In this document: piece by piece, positions 45,601 through 53,797 of the stretch
Numbering within the stretch: the stretch's first letter is position 1
Layout of the letters: every line of letters begins with the position of its first letter
DNA from: JAAYDF01 sp964511155
GTDB lineage: Bacteria; Planctomycetota; Phycisphaerae; UBA1845; PWPN01
DNA: 60,659 nt
Reading direction: 5' to 3'
Assembly (NCBI GenBank): GCA_964511155.1
Contig: CAZEEJ010000005.1
Coordinates: 1 to 60,659, forward strand
Position numbers and translations under genes: made by a program
The notes under the pieces: generated by a model
What the model saw: the letters and a program-made list of their open reading frames with translations, nothing else
Told to the model about the DNA's origin: nothing
Databases searched by the model: none

Positions 45601-47415
45601 GTCGATCGGCTCCTCTCGGACACTGCGGGTTCGCAGCAGGTCGACGGCCTCGGCCGTGCGGACGGAGCCGTAGCCGGACTGGTAATCAGGCCCTACCACA
45701 CCGAGGTCGGTCGCGGTATGGGCCAGGATGGCCTTGAGCGTCGCATTACGCGGCAGGTCGGCACCGGGGAAGAGCGTTTGCCATTCCTGCAGCAGCAGGG
45801 CGCCGACGCCGGTGACCGCGGGGGCCGCCATGGAGGTACCGCAGAGCACGCTGTAGCCGCTGGTGCCGGCCGTCGAGGTGATGCCGCGATCCCCGCCGAC
45901 CTCGCAGCCGGGGGCACACACGTCCGGCCGGAGGCGGCCGTCGTCGGTCGGGCCCCAGCTCGAGAAAGAGGTCATCGAATCGTCGTTGGCGTTGATGGCC
46001 CCGACGGCGATGTGATTCTTGGCGCCGGCCGGCGGGGCCGTCGTGTAGTACAGGTTGCCGCAGCGCAGGATCGAGCGTTCGTTGCCGTTGGCCCAGACGA
46101 TGCGCATCGGGCTGCCCAGGCTGCCGGTGACGATGGCGTCGATGAGCATCGCGGTCACGCCGTAGTCGCCGGTGATGTCGCAGGGAAAGCCGTTGCGGGC
46201 GGTGTTGGTGCCGATGGAGTTGTTGGCCAGATGGGCGCCGTGCGTCTGCATCGCCTCGCGGTAGTCGGACTCGATGTCGCCGGGATTCGTGTAGAGGAAG
46301 ATGCCCGTCTCGTCATACTCGAAGCCGTAAGACTGGATGAGCACACCGGGGGCCATGCCGCGGTACTGCCCGAGGCTGGCGGTGCCGTCGCCGCCGATGG
46401 TGCCGGCCACGTGGTGGGCGTGGCTGCTGAAGCCGGAGGCGTCGCGCACGGTGAGCCTGCCGCCGAAATCCAGGTGGCTCGGGCTGGCGGTGCCCGCGTC
46501 GTAGAGCAGCACGTTGACGCCGCTGCCGTCCAGGCCGTACGGGCCAGGCTCGGCCTGGACAAAATCCGCCTGGGTCAGCAGGCGCGAGCCGTCGTTGACC
46601 TCGCCCATGCGGGGCAACGGCGGCTCGATCCACTGCACGACCTCCTCATCCGCCAACGCGTTGATCTTCCCCAGGGGCAGTTCGATCACCAGCCCGTTGA
46701 TCGAGGTAATTTCCGCACGCACGCGGGCCTGGTGCCGCCCGCAGACCTGCACGGCCGTTGGACGCAGCGGCACATCGGGATGGAAAAGGGCGTACACGGC
46801 TACGATCGCGGCCTCCGCAGGGAGGGGATCCTCCGCCAGACGTGTGGCATCCTCCGCCCGCGGGGCTTCGGGCACGTGCGCCCAATCCGGTGCCTGCCCC
46901 GCGGCCAAGGTCGGGTGCAGCTTCCAATCCCTCCGGATCGCCCGCACCTCCGCCAGGCCGGCAGTGCCCGCAATGGCCGCGACATCCGGCTTGGCCAGCT
47001 TGAGGGCGGCGAACCAGGCATGATCGCCCAGGTAGGTCAGTAGTCGCAGGCCGGCTTCACGCAGCGTCCCGCGGGTGACGGGGCTGATCGGGCCCTCGAA
47101 CCGCACGACGATGTGCCGTACCGTCGACCCGGGCGCCGCGGCCTGACCCGACCTGACCAGCTCCGCCACCGCGTCGGCCCGCGCGGCGGGTGTGTGCAGG
47201 GCCTCGGCGACCAGCCCCTCCGCGGTGCCCGGGTTACGCCAGCGGATGGTTTCCGCCGCCGCACCCGGGGATGGAAGCATCAGAAAAAGGGATGCCAGCG
47301 TCAGGCACCGGAATGCCAGTGTCAGACACCGCTGTGCGGTGCAGAACCGTGACGCACGCCCGCGCCAACGCGCAGACCGATTCCCCTGGCTCGCCGCGCA
47401 GTCGGTACCCCACAT
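39676..47415 (-). CDS. Giant secreted subtilisin-like protease (S8) with dockerin domain
   Basis: A 2579-residue exported protein. A long signal sequence (about residues 30-54) is followed by a pro-region and an S8 domain with the full triad: Asp306 in LLYDAGTASPSHLDFGG, His335 in HAHHVAGTIGG and Ser528 in CGTSMAAPAVTG. Further on are fibronectin-like and Ig-like modules (for example YDVYFGT... YGTTYYWQVVAEN), a ThuA-like block (AAIVAAAYPAGPGDP ... IVWSNDQFDD), cadherin-like repeats (YTPDPGFSGVDRFTYRAHDG), a concanavalin-like region, and at the end a type I dockerin with two calcium loops (GDVNGDGVADVLDLVAAR and DVNADGIIDLDDLVAIRR). The ATG at 47415 has a GGAGGA site. It is likely surface-bound or secreted, degrading proteins outside the cell. 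Confidence 0.93.
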   Translation of the reverse strand: MWGTDCAASQGNRSARWRGRASRFCTAQRCLTLAFRCLTLASLFLMLPSPGAAAETIRWRNPGTAEGLVAEALHTPAARADAVAELVRSGQAAAPGSTVRHIVVRFEGPISPVTRGTLREAGLRLLTYLGDHAWFAALKLAKPDVAAIAGTAGLAEVRAIRRDWKLHPTLAAGQAPDWAHVPEAPRAEDATRLAEDPLPAEAAIVAVYALFHPDVPLRPTAVQVCGRHQARVRAEITSINGLVIELPLGKINALADEEVVQWIEPPLPRMGEVNDGSRLLTQADFVQAEPGPYGLDGSGVNVLLYDAGTASPSHLDFGGRLTVRDASGFSSHAHHVAGTIGGDGTASLGQYRGMAPGVLIQSYGFEYDETGIFLYTNPGDIESDYREAMQTHGAHLANNSIGTNTARNGFPCDITGDYGVTAMLIDAIVTGSLGSPMRIVWANGNERSILRCGNLYYTTAPPAGAKNHIAVGAINANDDSMTSFSSWGPTDDGRLRPDVCAPGCEVGGDRGITSTAGTSGYSVLCGTSMAAPAVTGVGALLLQEWQTLFPGADLPRNATLKAILAHTATDLGVVGPDYQSGYGSVRTAEAVDLLRTRSVREEPIDQSEARSFLVDVLPGTAELRATLAWDDPSGAANTIPQLVNDLDVVAIAPDGHVVHFPWTLDPQQPGQPAVRAHADRLNNIEQVVVDTPTAGLWVIRVSGHAVPLGPQVFSLVTSPPMIGCSRAATVTLNAEAYTCTGGVTVTVNDCDLNEDPSTVEVAEARVWTSSDPTGASLFLTETGPDTGTFTGTVRLNEAGGLAAADGEILTVEFFDADTGEGASATPQAEALVDCVAPVISELAVAEVSALAARVMLRTDEPASVAVHWGTSCDDLEQAALGIGYGTEHNVSLAGLLPDRTYRFAVHAQDRAGNVTLDDQGGACHVLATPDAPDYFAQHFLRGEVPLAHHSVQFTPDGSIDFYRACVTPIDALPIDPSGGTWVKNHTQVRPLDGRKVMLYGVAYDVFWINTSGSITFTSWDSAANDLAGHFALPRIAALTDWYSPAEDGHISWRQLTDRIAVTWEQIRDAATARLSTFQVEMFFDGRLRMSWLEAGANDPVVGLSRGTGVPADFIESDLPGLAGCGSDHLAVQPSSGLAARGAPGGPFEPACTTYTLRNSAQPAEDVSWTATADQPWVTVTPDGGTLTVEQTVTVEVCVNEAAAALPPRDWSYAARVHFVDLAAGVGTARDVQLAVIATSPPTARDVLVTTAVAAPVTVVLTADDDGQPPQPGNIHYLVETHPAHGQLSGDIGAGSVLYTPDPGFSGVDRFTYRAHDGGQPPGGGESLPATATIRVVAAPSPLAGPDPPDGAVAVPIDLSALTFSGAEPAYRRAAIVAAAYPAGPGDPHFTDTRDWLLASGRFHEVVIIDAARETPTLADLLAFDGVIVWSNDQFDDPFTLGDVLADYIDAGGGVVVAIFANVSVRSYSVLLGRFLEGRYSCIDYPGGLLPGLLDRPRQTLGDRFDPLHPVLSGITSFDGGERSFRVRSSYLSPGASFVAAWSDGAPLIAVREIDGVPRVDLALYPTSDRVNVEFWSAATDGGLILANAVAHVGRHHGAATTYDVYFGTDNPPATLACRSALDHRCPRPTPLRYGTTYYWQVVAENRAGRIAGPVWSFSTPPVAAVEARDSVEPADDLTVPFGETALGTARAETVTVCNTHASADLVLDRVRGEPWEQYAEGFEDGPPEDWVPAVSEHWEAREGSYQAWSEAAGARLQATYVGRQWADACVRFRTWRLGSPNNMAGVAVRATKDFDWATATGSAYMVAISGTGRFYVGRQLEGEFVFLADWQASPHLKGLIGVNHLAVNLAGERLEVYLNGMLAWAGSDDALPDAGYVALLGFSDLPESRLTRHFYDDLSVTGPLPLPSEPVPIPVSAAPVAVDDLLAQSVPEDLPPEPTAGELELLAVQQDIAMPDPCAGFRLPDPPAEPLVLAPGECRELPVTFVPTVEGPAECALRIDGNAADVPRLEVRLLGTGGPGYLQVAPPPEEPGMVTGPEGGPFTPLCIEYLLSNNGPVTVNWVAQPGAAWLDVQPAAGSLGPGGSVAAAVCLNLQADSLPPGDHPVEVVFRDTDAILTHSRTLVLSVCALPRLPLMPYPADGQPDVPPEPPLAWNVGLPVPQQCHPLGTAQVSYSARDQVLANVITVNEPQTLHEFKVQLDFVGAASLEFLVLEAVAPAGLFMPLRVGTVQAAGTGKTLYSSGLMHVPLYPERAYALGVAWGMERIGFGLQHQSYPVDWPLGTLEGYLYGSAQAVPLGGDARFWGGSAIPMTLCVNPAGQVAYDVYLGPAGAPGLLMCEGAVGPVCDLPVPLDFGTTYQWTVVARNACGQRVGQAWSFSTVPCTDDPPVVDRAAGRRPVLRLTHGAAGGFDQELLADPGQPAPIECRIGGPAWLLVNFTRPVQAPAGLHPTAVRIVDAAGAEVPVADIALDHDQLAVMLDAVPAETVMVSFPGLADARDPTCLVTDTFCVRLLPGDVNGDGVADVLDLVAARTAMAWPVDAARFRLDVNADGIIDLDDLVAIRRHLNTHLAPCEPGTRAP
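47291..47332. repeat. 21-bp tandem duplication in the protease signal sequence
   Basis: Two adjacent 21-base units (GATGCCAGCGTCAGGCACCG and AATGCCAGTGTCAGACACCG, plus one base each) encode RCLTLAF and RCLTLAS, doubling the hydrophobic core of the signal sequence of the large protease. Confidence 0.8.
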
Positions 47416-47545
47416 GCTCCGCTTCCTCCGCTACCGCCTCCCTATGATGATATCCGTCCGCCGGGCCGGTTTCTATCCGGGTCGCAAGCGACCCGGCTAA
47501 ACGGCTGCCTCCTGTCTTCTGTCTCCTGTCTCCTGTCTTCTCTCC

Positions 47546-47586
47546 AACAAAAACCCCCTGTCCGCCTGCGAGAGGCGGACAGGGGG
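47546..47586 (-). terminator. Rho-independent terminator
   Basis: A perfect 14-bp stem (CCCCCTGTCCGCCT / AGGCGGACAGGGGG, 47554-47586) with a 5-base loop is followed on the minus strand by TTTTTGTTGG. It lies 33 bases after the stop of the beta-propeller gene and separates it from the downstream protease gene. Confidence 0.93.
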
Positions 47587-47618
47587 CTCGAAATCATCAG
47601 GCGATACGACGAACCGGA

Positions 47619-50204
47619 TTAGTCGTCGCAGGCCGGGTCGGCGTCCACGCCCGCACCGCTGTAGCAGGCCTCGAACGCCAGGAAGTCCGTCGCATCGACG
47701 GCACTGTTGAGATCCCGATCGAAGCACCAGCAGTTGTCTTCATCGAAGACCCCTTCCGGATCGCCGGGGCCGGTGTAGCAGAGCTGCCAGGCACCGAAGT
47801 CCAGCATGTCCACGTCACCGTCGTCGTCGATATCCGCGAACGGCTCGTTGCACCGGCGGCAGACCTCCTGACCCTCGCAGTCGGGATCGTCGCAGTCGGT
47901 GAGCCCGTCGCAGTCGTCGTCCGCCTCGTTGTCGCACACCTCCGGAACACCCGCGATGGTGATCACGCACACGGCGCCGAGGATGTCCGTGCAGCGTTCC
48001 TTGGTGCCGCAGTCATCGGTCACCTCGCAGCAGTAGTTACCCCCGTCGGCGCAAGTGGCCGCCAGGATCCGGTAGGCGCTGTCCGTCGCGCCCTGGATCG
48101 GCTGCCCGTTGAGCTTCCACTGGAAGGTGAGGGTGCCCGTGCCGCTGGCGTAGGTGTTCATCCAGTGACCGTTCTCGCCCAGATTGACGACCCCGCCGTA
48201 GCCCACGTGGGAGATGGACGGGCCATCGCTGATGAACAGCCCCGCGGCCGCGGTGACGATGGGATCGCCACCCTCATTGCAGTCGTCCCAGAGCGTGCAG
48301 CGGTACTGCGTGTTGTGGTCCTGGGTGGTCACGCCGGTGAGGGTCAGCGTCGCGGTATCCGTCCCGGAGACACTTCCGACGTCCGTCATGTCATCCCAGG
48401 TCGTCAGGCTGGCGTTGTACTTCTGCCACTTGTAGGTGATGTCCCCCACGCCGCTGGCGTTCACCGTGAAGCTGACGTTCGAGTTAATGCAAGCGCTCTT
48501 GGTGGCAGGCTGCGCAACGATCTGGAGGCCGATCTTCAGGACGGTTGCATCGCTGATGATCACGCCATTGTCGCCGCAGATGATGACCGTCAGCAGGGAG
48601 TTGGCGTCACTGGCCGGGATGTTGCTCAGCGACAGGTTGGCGGTCTGGGCACCGGAAACGTTGGCGCCGTCGACCAAGTCGACGCCGTCCTTCTGCCACT
48701 GATAGGTCAGGTTGGTGTCACCGCTCGCGGTCACGCTGACGTTGGCCGAGCCGTCCGGGCAGGCAACGACCATATCAACGGGCTGGGCGGTGATCTGCGG
48801 TCCGCCGCTGCCGCCCTTGTTCAACGTGAACGTGGCGGTCGTGGTGCTGCTGGAGTTGGGCCCATCCGGCGGGGACCAGATCCGCAGGTACTCCCGTGCG
48901 TTGTCGATGGTATAGAGGTTGCCGACGGCATCGAAGGCCACGTCCTGGACGGCACCGCTCGGTGTGCCGGCAAGCCGGCTCACCACGAGGTCGAAAACAA
49001 CCTGCCCGTTGGCCATGTTGTAGAAGTACACGGTGCCGTTCACCCCATGGCCATACGCGATCCAGCCCTTGGGCGAATGGCCGCCGATGCCTCTGGCGTA
49101 GGTGTAAGGCGAAGCCGCAGAGGCTTCCCAGGTCGGCGTGGCCAGCGGCGGGGTACCGTTGAGGAACTTGGAAATCGGCGGGGCCTGATTCGGGCTGGCC
49201 CGGTACTGGTTGACGTACCAGTCGCCATTGGCATCGCCTTCAAAGTCGTAGGGGTAATAGGTGAAGTACGATCGCGGAATAAACTGCGTGCCCTGGTCAC
49301 CCGGGGTCACGATGTCGTTGCTGCCGAGATCGTAGCGGATGATGCCCTTGCGCGCGGTGTCCAGGTAGTTATCGTTGACCAGGTAAATCTGCCGGTTGCC
49401 CGCCGCCTTGGTCCCGGTCACGTAGATGCTGCGCACATACTGGGCCGAGGACCGGTTGCTGGCATCGATGAGCTGCGTGGCGACGGACATATCGTCGTTG
49501 AACTCAAAGACCAGGTCGCGGTTGTAGTCGGCCACGTACACATGGCCGTCCGGGCCGATGGTCATTCGGAGGGGGGCGGAGTAGTTGGTCCCATCCCAGT
49601 TCCAGGTCAGGCCGCCCTGATGCACGCCCATGTCCACGGCATCGGCCCGCAGCATGTAGATGCCGTCCGTCATGGCCCGGCCGGTGGCCGTCGGCAGGTT
49701 GGAGGCCTGCGCCACGTAGATCCGGCCGTACTTCGAGCTGGCCGGGTTGGTGTTCACGCCGATACCCTGGGGACGCTCGAAGTGCGTGTCCTTGTTGGGG
49801 GTATCGTCAACGCTGATCTGCGTCCAGCTCGAGTACCCGAGGTCGGCGGCGGTGATCTTCACCTTGTACGGGCTGCCCGCGTTGTCCGCCCGGTCGCCGT
49901 TGTCTTTGCGGCCGTCCCACTGCCAGGTGTACTTGCCCTTCTTCTGTGAAGCGATGGTAATCGTCCGCACGGCCACGGAGTCCTTGTCGAGCACCTCGAT
50001 CTTCACGCCGGGCAGCACGTCCGTTCCCGCCGCGTCCTCGTTCAGGACGTAGTCGACCTTCAGCGTGCCGCACGTGTCCTCGTTCAAGCCCGTGGTGTTG
50101 ATGGACACCTCCGCCGGGTACACGTTACCCAGCACAACAGCCGGCAACATCGCCATGCAGGCTGCCGCCAGGCCCCCCACCAATTGTCGATAACCTTGTT
50201 TCAT
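47619..50204 (-). CDS. Secreted beta-propeller/Ig-like protein with dockerin-like tail
   Basis: An 861-residue exported protein. Signal peptide at residues 1-26. A FlgD-like Ig segment (KYTWQWDGRKDNGDRADNAG) is followed by an NHL/SMP-30-like propeller (about 140-470; for example MTIGPDGHVYVADYNRDLVF and VQDVAFDAVGNLYTIDNARE). Three Ig-like domains (QPVDMVVACPDGSANVSV, YQWQKDG, YKWQKYN, FQWKLNG) come next, then a Cys/Asp-rich MopE-like stretch (DNEADDDCDGLTDCDDPDCE) and a paired calcium-loop tail ending GVDADPACDD. The ATG at 50204 has an AAGGAGTG site. No enzyme motif is seen. A surface or extracellular binding role is likely. A strong terminator follows the gene. Confidence 0.9.
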   Translation of the reverse strand: MKQGYRQLVGGLAAACMAMLPAVVLGNVYPAEVSINTTGLNEDTCGTLKVDYVLNEDAAGTDVLPGVKIEVLDKDSVAVRTITIASQKKGKYTWQWDGRKDNGDRADNAGSPYKVKITAADLGYSSWTQISVDDTPNKDTHFERPQGIGVNTNPASSKYGRIYVAQASNLPTATGRAMTDGIYMLRADAVDMGVHQGGLTWNWDGTNYSAPLRMTIGPDGHVYVADYNRDLVFEFNDDMSVATQLIDASNRSSAQYVRSIYVTGTKAAGNRQIYLVNDNYLDTARKGIIRYDLGSNDIVTPGDQGTQFIPRSYFTYYPYDFEGDANGDWYVNQYRASPNQAPPISKFLNGTPPLATPTWEASAASPYTYARGIGGHSPKGWIAYGHGVNGTVYFYNMANGQVVFDLVVSRLAGTPSGAVQDVAFDAVGNLYTIDNAREYLRIWSPPDGPNSSSTTTATFTLNKGGSGGPQITAQPVDMVVACPDGSANVSVTASGDTNLTYQWQKDGVDLVDGANVSGAQTANLSLSNIPASDANSLLTVIICGDNGVIISDATVLKIGLQIVAQPATKSACINSNVSFTVNASGVGDITYKWQKYNASLTTWDDMTDVGSVSGTDTATLTLTGVTTQDHNTQYRCTLWDDCNEGGDPIVTAAAGLFISDGPSISHVGYGGVVNLGENGHWMNTYASGTGTLTFQWKLNGQPIQGATDSAYRILAATCADGGNYCCEVTDDCGTKERCTDILGAVCVITIAGVPEVCDNEADDDCDGLTDCDDPDCEGQEVCRRCNEPFADIDDDGDVDMLDFGAWQLCYTGPGDPEGVFDEDNCWCFDRDLNSAVDATDFLAFEACYSGAGVDADPACDD

Positions 50205-51105
50205 CGCTCAGACACTCCTTTCCAAAAGAAGCCCACAACCGCCTTCCGCATCAGGAACTGTTTGCGTCAATGATGCCGGGAACCGATAACCATGGTCAGA
50301 CACGTGAGCGGGCCGACGGCAACCGCTGCCGCACCGGGATAAGAGCCCGCCTACACACGCCAACCTGTTCTTCCATTTGCACAAGAACTGTACCGAACCA
50401 CTCGAACCGCCTCGGGACGTTCCAGCCACTGTACATCGTCCGCGGGACGGACACACAACACTTGAATCGGAAGGAAATGCACTGTCCGGCAGCTATCGGA
50501 CCGGAATACCCATGCGCTTCCTTCCCCACGGCCTCCACCTGCCCCACTGTGTTCCATACCCTCCGCCGCGGCCCCACACCGGACTTGCACGCCTCGGACG
50601 TCGGGGGAGCCCAGCCGACGCCGCGGCCTCATATGCCGAACGCCATTATAACCGATGCGGCGCCAGGTAAAAGCAGAATGTTCGGGCAAAGAGCATTTTG
50701 CGGACCGCGCCCGACCCGACCAGACGCGCTATAGCCGACAACAGACTGTCCGATAAGGGCTTACGTGATCCGGCTGAGCTCTTGGACCAGGGTTCAGTCC
50801 GCTCATTTTTTTCTCGGCCGGTTCAAGGAACACCGGACAGGTCGGGCGAGAGGGTGGCCCATCCTCGCTGGGCAAGGGTGAGCGGCTGAAGTAACTGTGG
50901 TATCATGCCCGGCGGCGCGGTACGTGTTGAGCGTCCGGGGACTGGCTCTTTTTTGCCGGCGTGAAGGCTTTCCACGCGGTTCAGTCGCTTGACGGCCTGG
51001 CGGCGCCGTTGCGTGAGAACGGCCGCAAGGCAAAAAAGTGCCTGTCCCCCTTCCGAGGACGCTCAACACATACGCGGCGCGTCGCCGCAGGGAGGAGGTC
51101 TGCAA
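50205..51105. other. 900-bp divergent intergenic region without a recognised gene
   Basis: The region lies between the beta-propeller gene (minus) and the oxidase genes (plus). It must hold promoters for both, but no convincing -35/-10 pair could be fixed. Several short open frames here have atypical composition and no family resemblance. No tRNA, riboswitch or repeat was recognised. A GGAGGAGG ribosome site for the oxidase gene lies at its right end. Confidence 0.5.
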
Positions 51106-52530
51106 GTGGACTATCCGCTGTTCGAGGTGCCCCGCATGGGGGGCGGCATGTTCGTCGGAATCGTGGCCATCATCCACGTAGCGATTGCCCAGTTGGCCGT
51201 CGGAGCGGGGATGTTCATCGCCGTGGCTCACACCCTGGGAGTACGGAACAACGACCGGCTGCTGCTCGACTTCCTCGCCCGGTACGGGCGGTTCCTGGTG
51301 CTGCTGGCGTTCGTCAGCGGAGCGATCACCGGCGTGGGGATCTGGGTGACCATCTCGCTGGTCAGCCCACCCTCCACCAGTATGCTGATCCACCTGTTCG
51401 TCTGGGGTTGGGCGATCGAATGGGTGTTCTTCCTCGTCGAGATCGTCGCGGGGTACATGTACTACTACGGGTGGAACCGGCTGACCCCGCGACGGCACAT
51501 CGCGGTGGCGTGGATCTACGCCTTCGCGGCGTTCATGAGCCTGGTGGTGATCAACGGGATCATCACCTTCATGCTGACGCCGGGCGACTGGCAGCCGCCG
51601 TGGGTGGACGCGGACTACGACGGGCAGCGGGCGTTCTGGACCGCGTTCTTCAATCCGACCTACTGGCCGTCGCTGGTGCTGCGGACGATCTCGTGCATGG
51701 CCCTGGCGGCCATCTCGGTGGCGCTGGTGGTCAACTGCATCCGCAGCTACTCGCGGGAACAGAAGACGCGGATCATCAACCTGGGCAGCTACCTGCTGAT
51801 GCCCATCGGGCTGATGGCCCCGGCGGCGGCGTGGTACTTCTTCGCGTTGCCGGAAAACGCGCGGAGCTTCGCCTTCGGCGGGGCGATCGCAATGACGCTC
51901 TTCTTCGCGTTCGGCGTGGTGTCGAGCATCTACATTGCCGGTTACGCCTACTGGGCCCTGATCCGCAACCGGAGCTACGCGAACCTGCAGACGTCCGCCC
52001 TGCTGCTGGCCGTGGCCGTAGTTGCCACCGGGTCCATCGAGTTCATGCGCGAGGGCATTCGCAAGCCCTACCTGGTCCACGGGCACATGTACAGCAACGG
52101 CATCCTGGTCACGGACGATGGCATGCGCGACCGAATCGACCGCGAGGGCATCCTGGCCCACGCCCGGTTCGCCTACCCGCCGACCATGAGCCTCGAGGAC
52201 GTGCACCGCCTGCCGCCGCACGAGATGGGGCGCTTCGTCTACAACGCCCAGTGCCGCATGTGCCATCAGCCCAACGGCACCAACGACCTGGCCCCGCTGA
52301 TCAACCAGTCCTCACGCGAGCTGGTGATGAAGATGACTTCCGAGCTGCACGAGTTGAAGCATTTCATGCCGCCGTTCATGGGCACCGAGCAGGAGAAGCG
52401 GGCCCTGGTCGAGTACCAGTTGTACCTGGCGCGTGGCGAGAACTACACCCCGCCGATGGACGCGAGGCCCGCGTCGGCCGTGGAGCCGACGCCCCGGCGA
52501 ACGGCGACGAACCAAGGAGAAGTGCGATGA
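51106..52530 (+). CDS. Cytochrome bd-like oxidase subunit I with C-terminal heme c motif
   Basis: A 474-residue membrane protein. The first helix carries His24 (IVAIIHVAIAQLAVGAGMF), the place of the heme ligand in CydA. GAITGVGIWVTISLVSP follows, then AIEWVFFLVEIVAGY with Glu105/Glu112, resembling the Glu99/Glu107 pair of CydA. After about nine helices comes a periplasmic part with a single heme c site, CRMCH (residues 383-387), and a possible methionine ligand in HFMPPFMG. No long Q-loop is seen. The GTG at 51106 is preceded by GGAGGAGG. It matches cytochrome c-containing bd-type reductases known in some Deltaproteobacteria and Planctomycetes; use of quinol versus cytochrome c as donor is open. 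Confidence 0.85.
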   Translation: MDYPLFEVPRMGGGMFVGIVAIIHVAIAQLAVGAGMFIAVAHTLGVRNNDRLLLDFLARYGRFLVLLAFVSGAITGVGIWVTISLVSPPSTSMLIHLFVWGWAIEWVFFLVEIVAGYMYYYGWNRLTPRRHIAVAWIYAFAAFMSLVVINGIITFMLTPGDWQPPWVDADYDGQRAFWTAFFNPTYWPSLVLRTISCMALAAISVALVVNCIRSYSREQKTRIINLGSYLLMPIGLMAPAAAWYFFALPENARSFAFGGAIAMTLFFAFGVVSSIYIAGYAYWALIRNRSYANLQTSALLLAVAVVATGSIEFMREGIRKPYLVHGHMYSNGILVTDDGMRDRIDREGILAHARFAYPPTMSLEDVHRLPPHEMGRFVYNAQCRMCHQPNGTNDLAPLINQSSRELVMKMTSELHELKHFMPPFMGTEQEKRALVEYQLYLARGENYTPPMDARPASAVEPTPRRTATNQGEVR

Positions 52531-53705
52531 TCCTGGCCGCCGTATCGATCCCCGCGCTGGACCCCGTCGGGTTGCCCGCCCCGCCGGCGCTGTTTGTATT
52601 CCTGCACCTGCTGACCATGCTGCTGCACGTGCTGTTCATGAACTTCGTGCTGGGCGGCAGCGTGCTGGCAGTGGGGCTGAACGTCGCGGCTGCCGCGGGG
52701 CGACGGGAGGCCAATCCGATCGCCATCCTGATCCACCAGGCCATGCCGCCGATGATCAGCATGGCCGTCACCATGGGCGTGGCCCCCCTGCTGTTCGTCC
52801 AGACGCTGTACGGCCCGTTCTTCTACAGCGCCAACGTGCTGATAGGCTTCGCCTGGTTCTCGTTCGTGGTCGTGCTGCTGGTGGGTTTTTACCTGACCTA
52901 CTGGCTGACGTACCGCGGCAGTAACGCCCTGCAAGGCCGGATCGGAACCTGGGACGACAAGCCCCTGCGACGGCTGGCGGTGGGCACGCTCACCGCCGCA
53001 GGTTTTCTGTGGATCGCCTGGATCCTGACCAACAACCACGAGTTGAGCCTGCGGCCCGACCTCTGGGCGAACGAAGGCGCGTGGCGCAGCCCGCGCTGGT
53101 ATGTGCCCTCGGCCAGCACCCTCCCGCGATACTTGCACAACGTGGTCGGAGCCACCGCGGTGGCGGGCCTGTGGGTCGCGGCCATGGGCTGGTGGCGCGT
53201 CCGCCGGGGCACGGGCGAGCCCGAGGCCCAATTCGGCATGATCCGGTTGGGGCTCTTCGTTGCCGCCGGCCTGACCGCGGTGCAGATCGCCGTGGGGTTC
53301 TACTTCCTGTTCTCGCTCGACGGTGCGGTGGTCAGGCACATGGTCGGGTTCAAGACCCTCCTGGGTGGGATCTGGTCGGTGGCGCTGCTGGTGGCCCTCA
53401 TGCTGCCGATGGCTCTGGCCTTCGCGGCCATGCAGGTCCGCCGATTCGCCTGGTTCGCCGCGTCGGGCGGAGCGACCGTGCTGGTGGTGGCGGGCATGCT
53501 CTGCGGCCACGAGCAGGTGCGGCTGAGTTCGCTGGGCCGGCTCGAGCCCGAGCCCTTCTCCCTCGGTCTGTGGCAGGTCTTCCCGCAATGGACCAGTGTC
53601 ACCCTCTTCGCCCTCCTGCTGCTGGGCGGCCTGGGCACCGTCGGCCTGATGCTCTACTGGATCACCGACCGCACGGCCGCGGAGCGCACCCATAAGACAC
53701 CTTAA
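52527..53705 (+). CDS. Membrane subunit of the bd-like oxidase
   Basis: A 392-residue polytopic membrane protein with about nine helices, translated from the ATG at 52527, which overlaps the stop of subunit I (ATGA) after an AAGGAGA site. The first helix region FLHLLTMLLHVLFMNFVLGG has two histidines in a position like the heme ligand of CydA. PPMISMAVTMGVAPLLFVQT and LHNVVGATAVAGLWVAAMGW follow. It does not look like ordinary CydB. It may be a second CydA-like or highly divergent subunit that pairs with the heme c-bearing subunit I. Confidence 0.8.
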   Translation: MILAAVSIPALDPVGLPAPPALFVFLHLLTMLLHVLFMNFVLGGSVLAVGLNVAAAAGRREANPIAILIHQAMPPMISMAVTMGVAPLLFVQTLYGPFFYSANVLIGFAWFSFVVVLLVGFYLTYWLTYRGSNALQGRIGTWDDKPLRRLAVGTLTAAGFLWIAWILTNNHELSLRPDLWANEGAWRSPRWYVPSASTLPRYLHNVVGATAVAGLWVAAMGWWRVRRGTGEPEAQFGMIRLGLFVAAGLTAVQIAVGFYFLFSLDGAVVRHMVGFKTLLGGIWSVALLVALMLPMALAFAAMQVRRFAWFAASGGATVLVVAGMLCGHEQVRLSSLGRLEPEPFSLGLWQVFPQWTSVTLFALLLLGGLGTVGLMLYWITDRTAAERTHKTP

Positions 53706-53714
53706 CCGCCCTCC

Positions 53715-53795
53715 GCACCCGCGGGACGCCGGTGCCACACGGTAGCGGTCGCCCCCCGACTTCGGCGAGCTCAGCCGAGCCGTGGCGACCGGCGT
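53715..53795. repeat. Composite palindromic repeat, families A and B
   Basis: An inverted family A element (53715-53740) is followed by a family B element (53743-53795) with the same CTTCGGCGAGCTCAGCCGAG core as at 31327-31380. It begins ten bases after the oxidase operon. Confidence 0.8.
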
Positions 53796-53797
53796 AC

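Noticed and set aside
48165..49949. A 594-codon plus-strand frame opposite the beta-propeller gene
   Set aside because: No domain and antisense to a clear secreted protein with signal peptide and ribosome site.
50961..52526. First half of a 914-codon plus frame upstream of the second oxidase subunit
   Set aside because: This part overlaps the real subunit I gene in another frame and is Arg/Gly/His-rich. Only the part from the ATG at 52527 is real.
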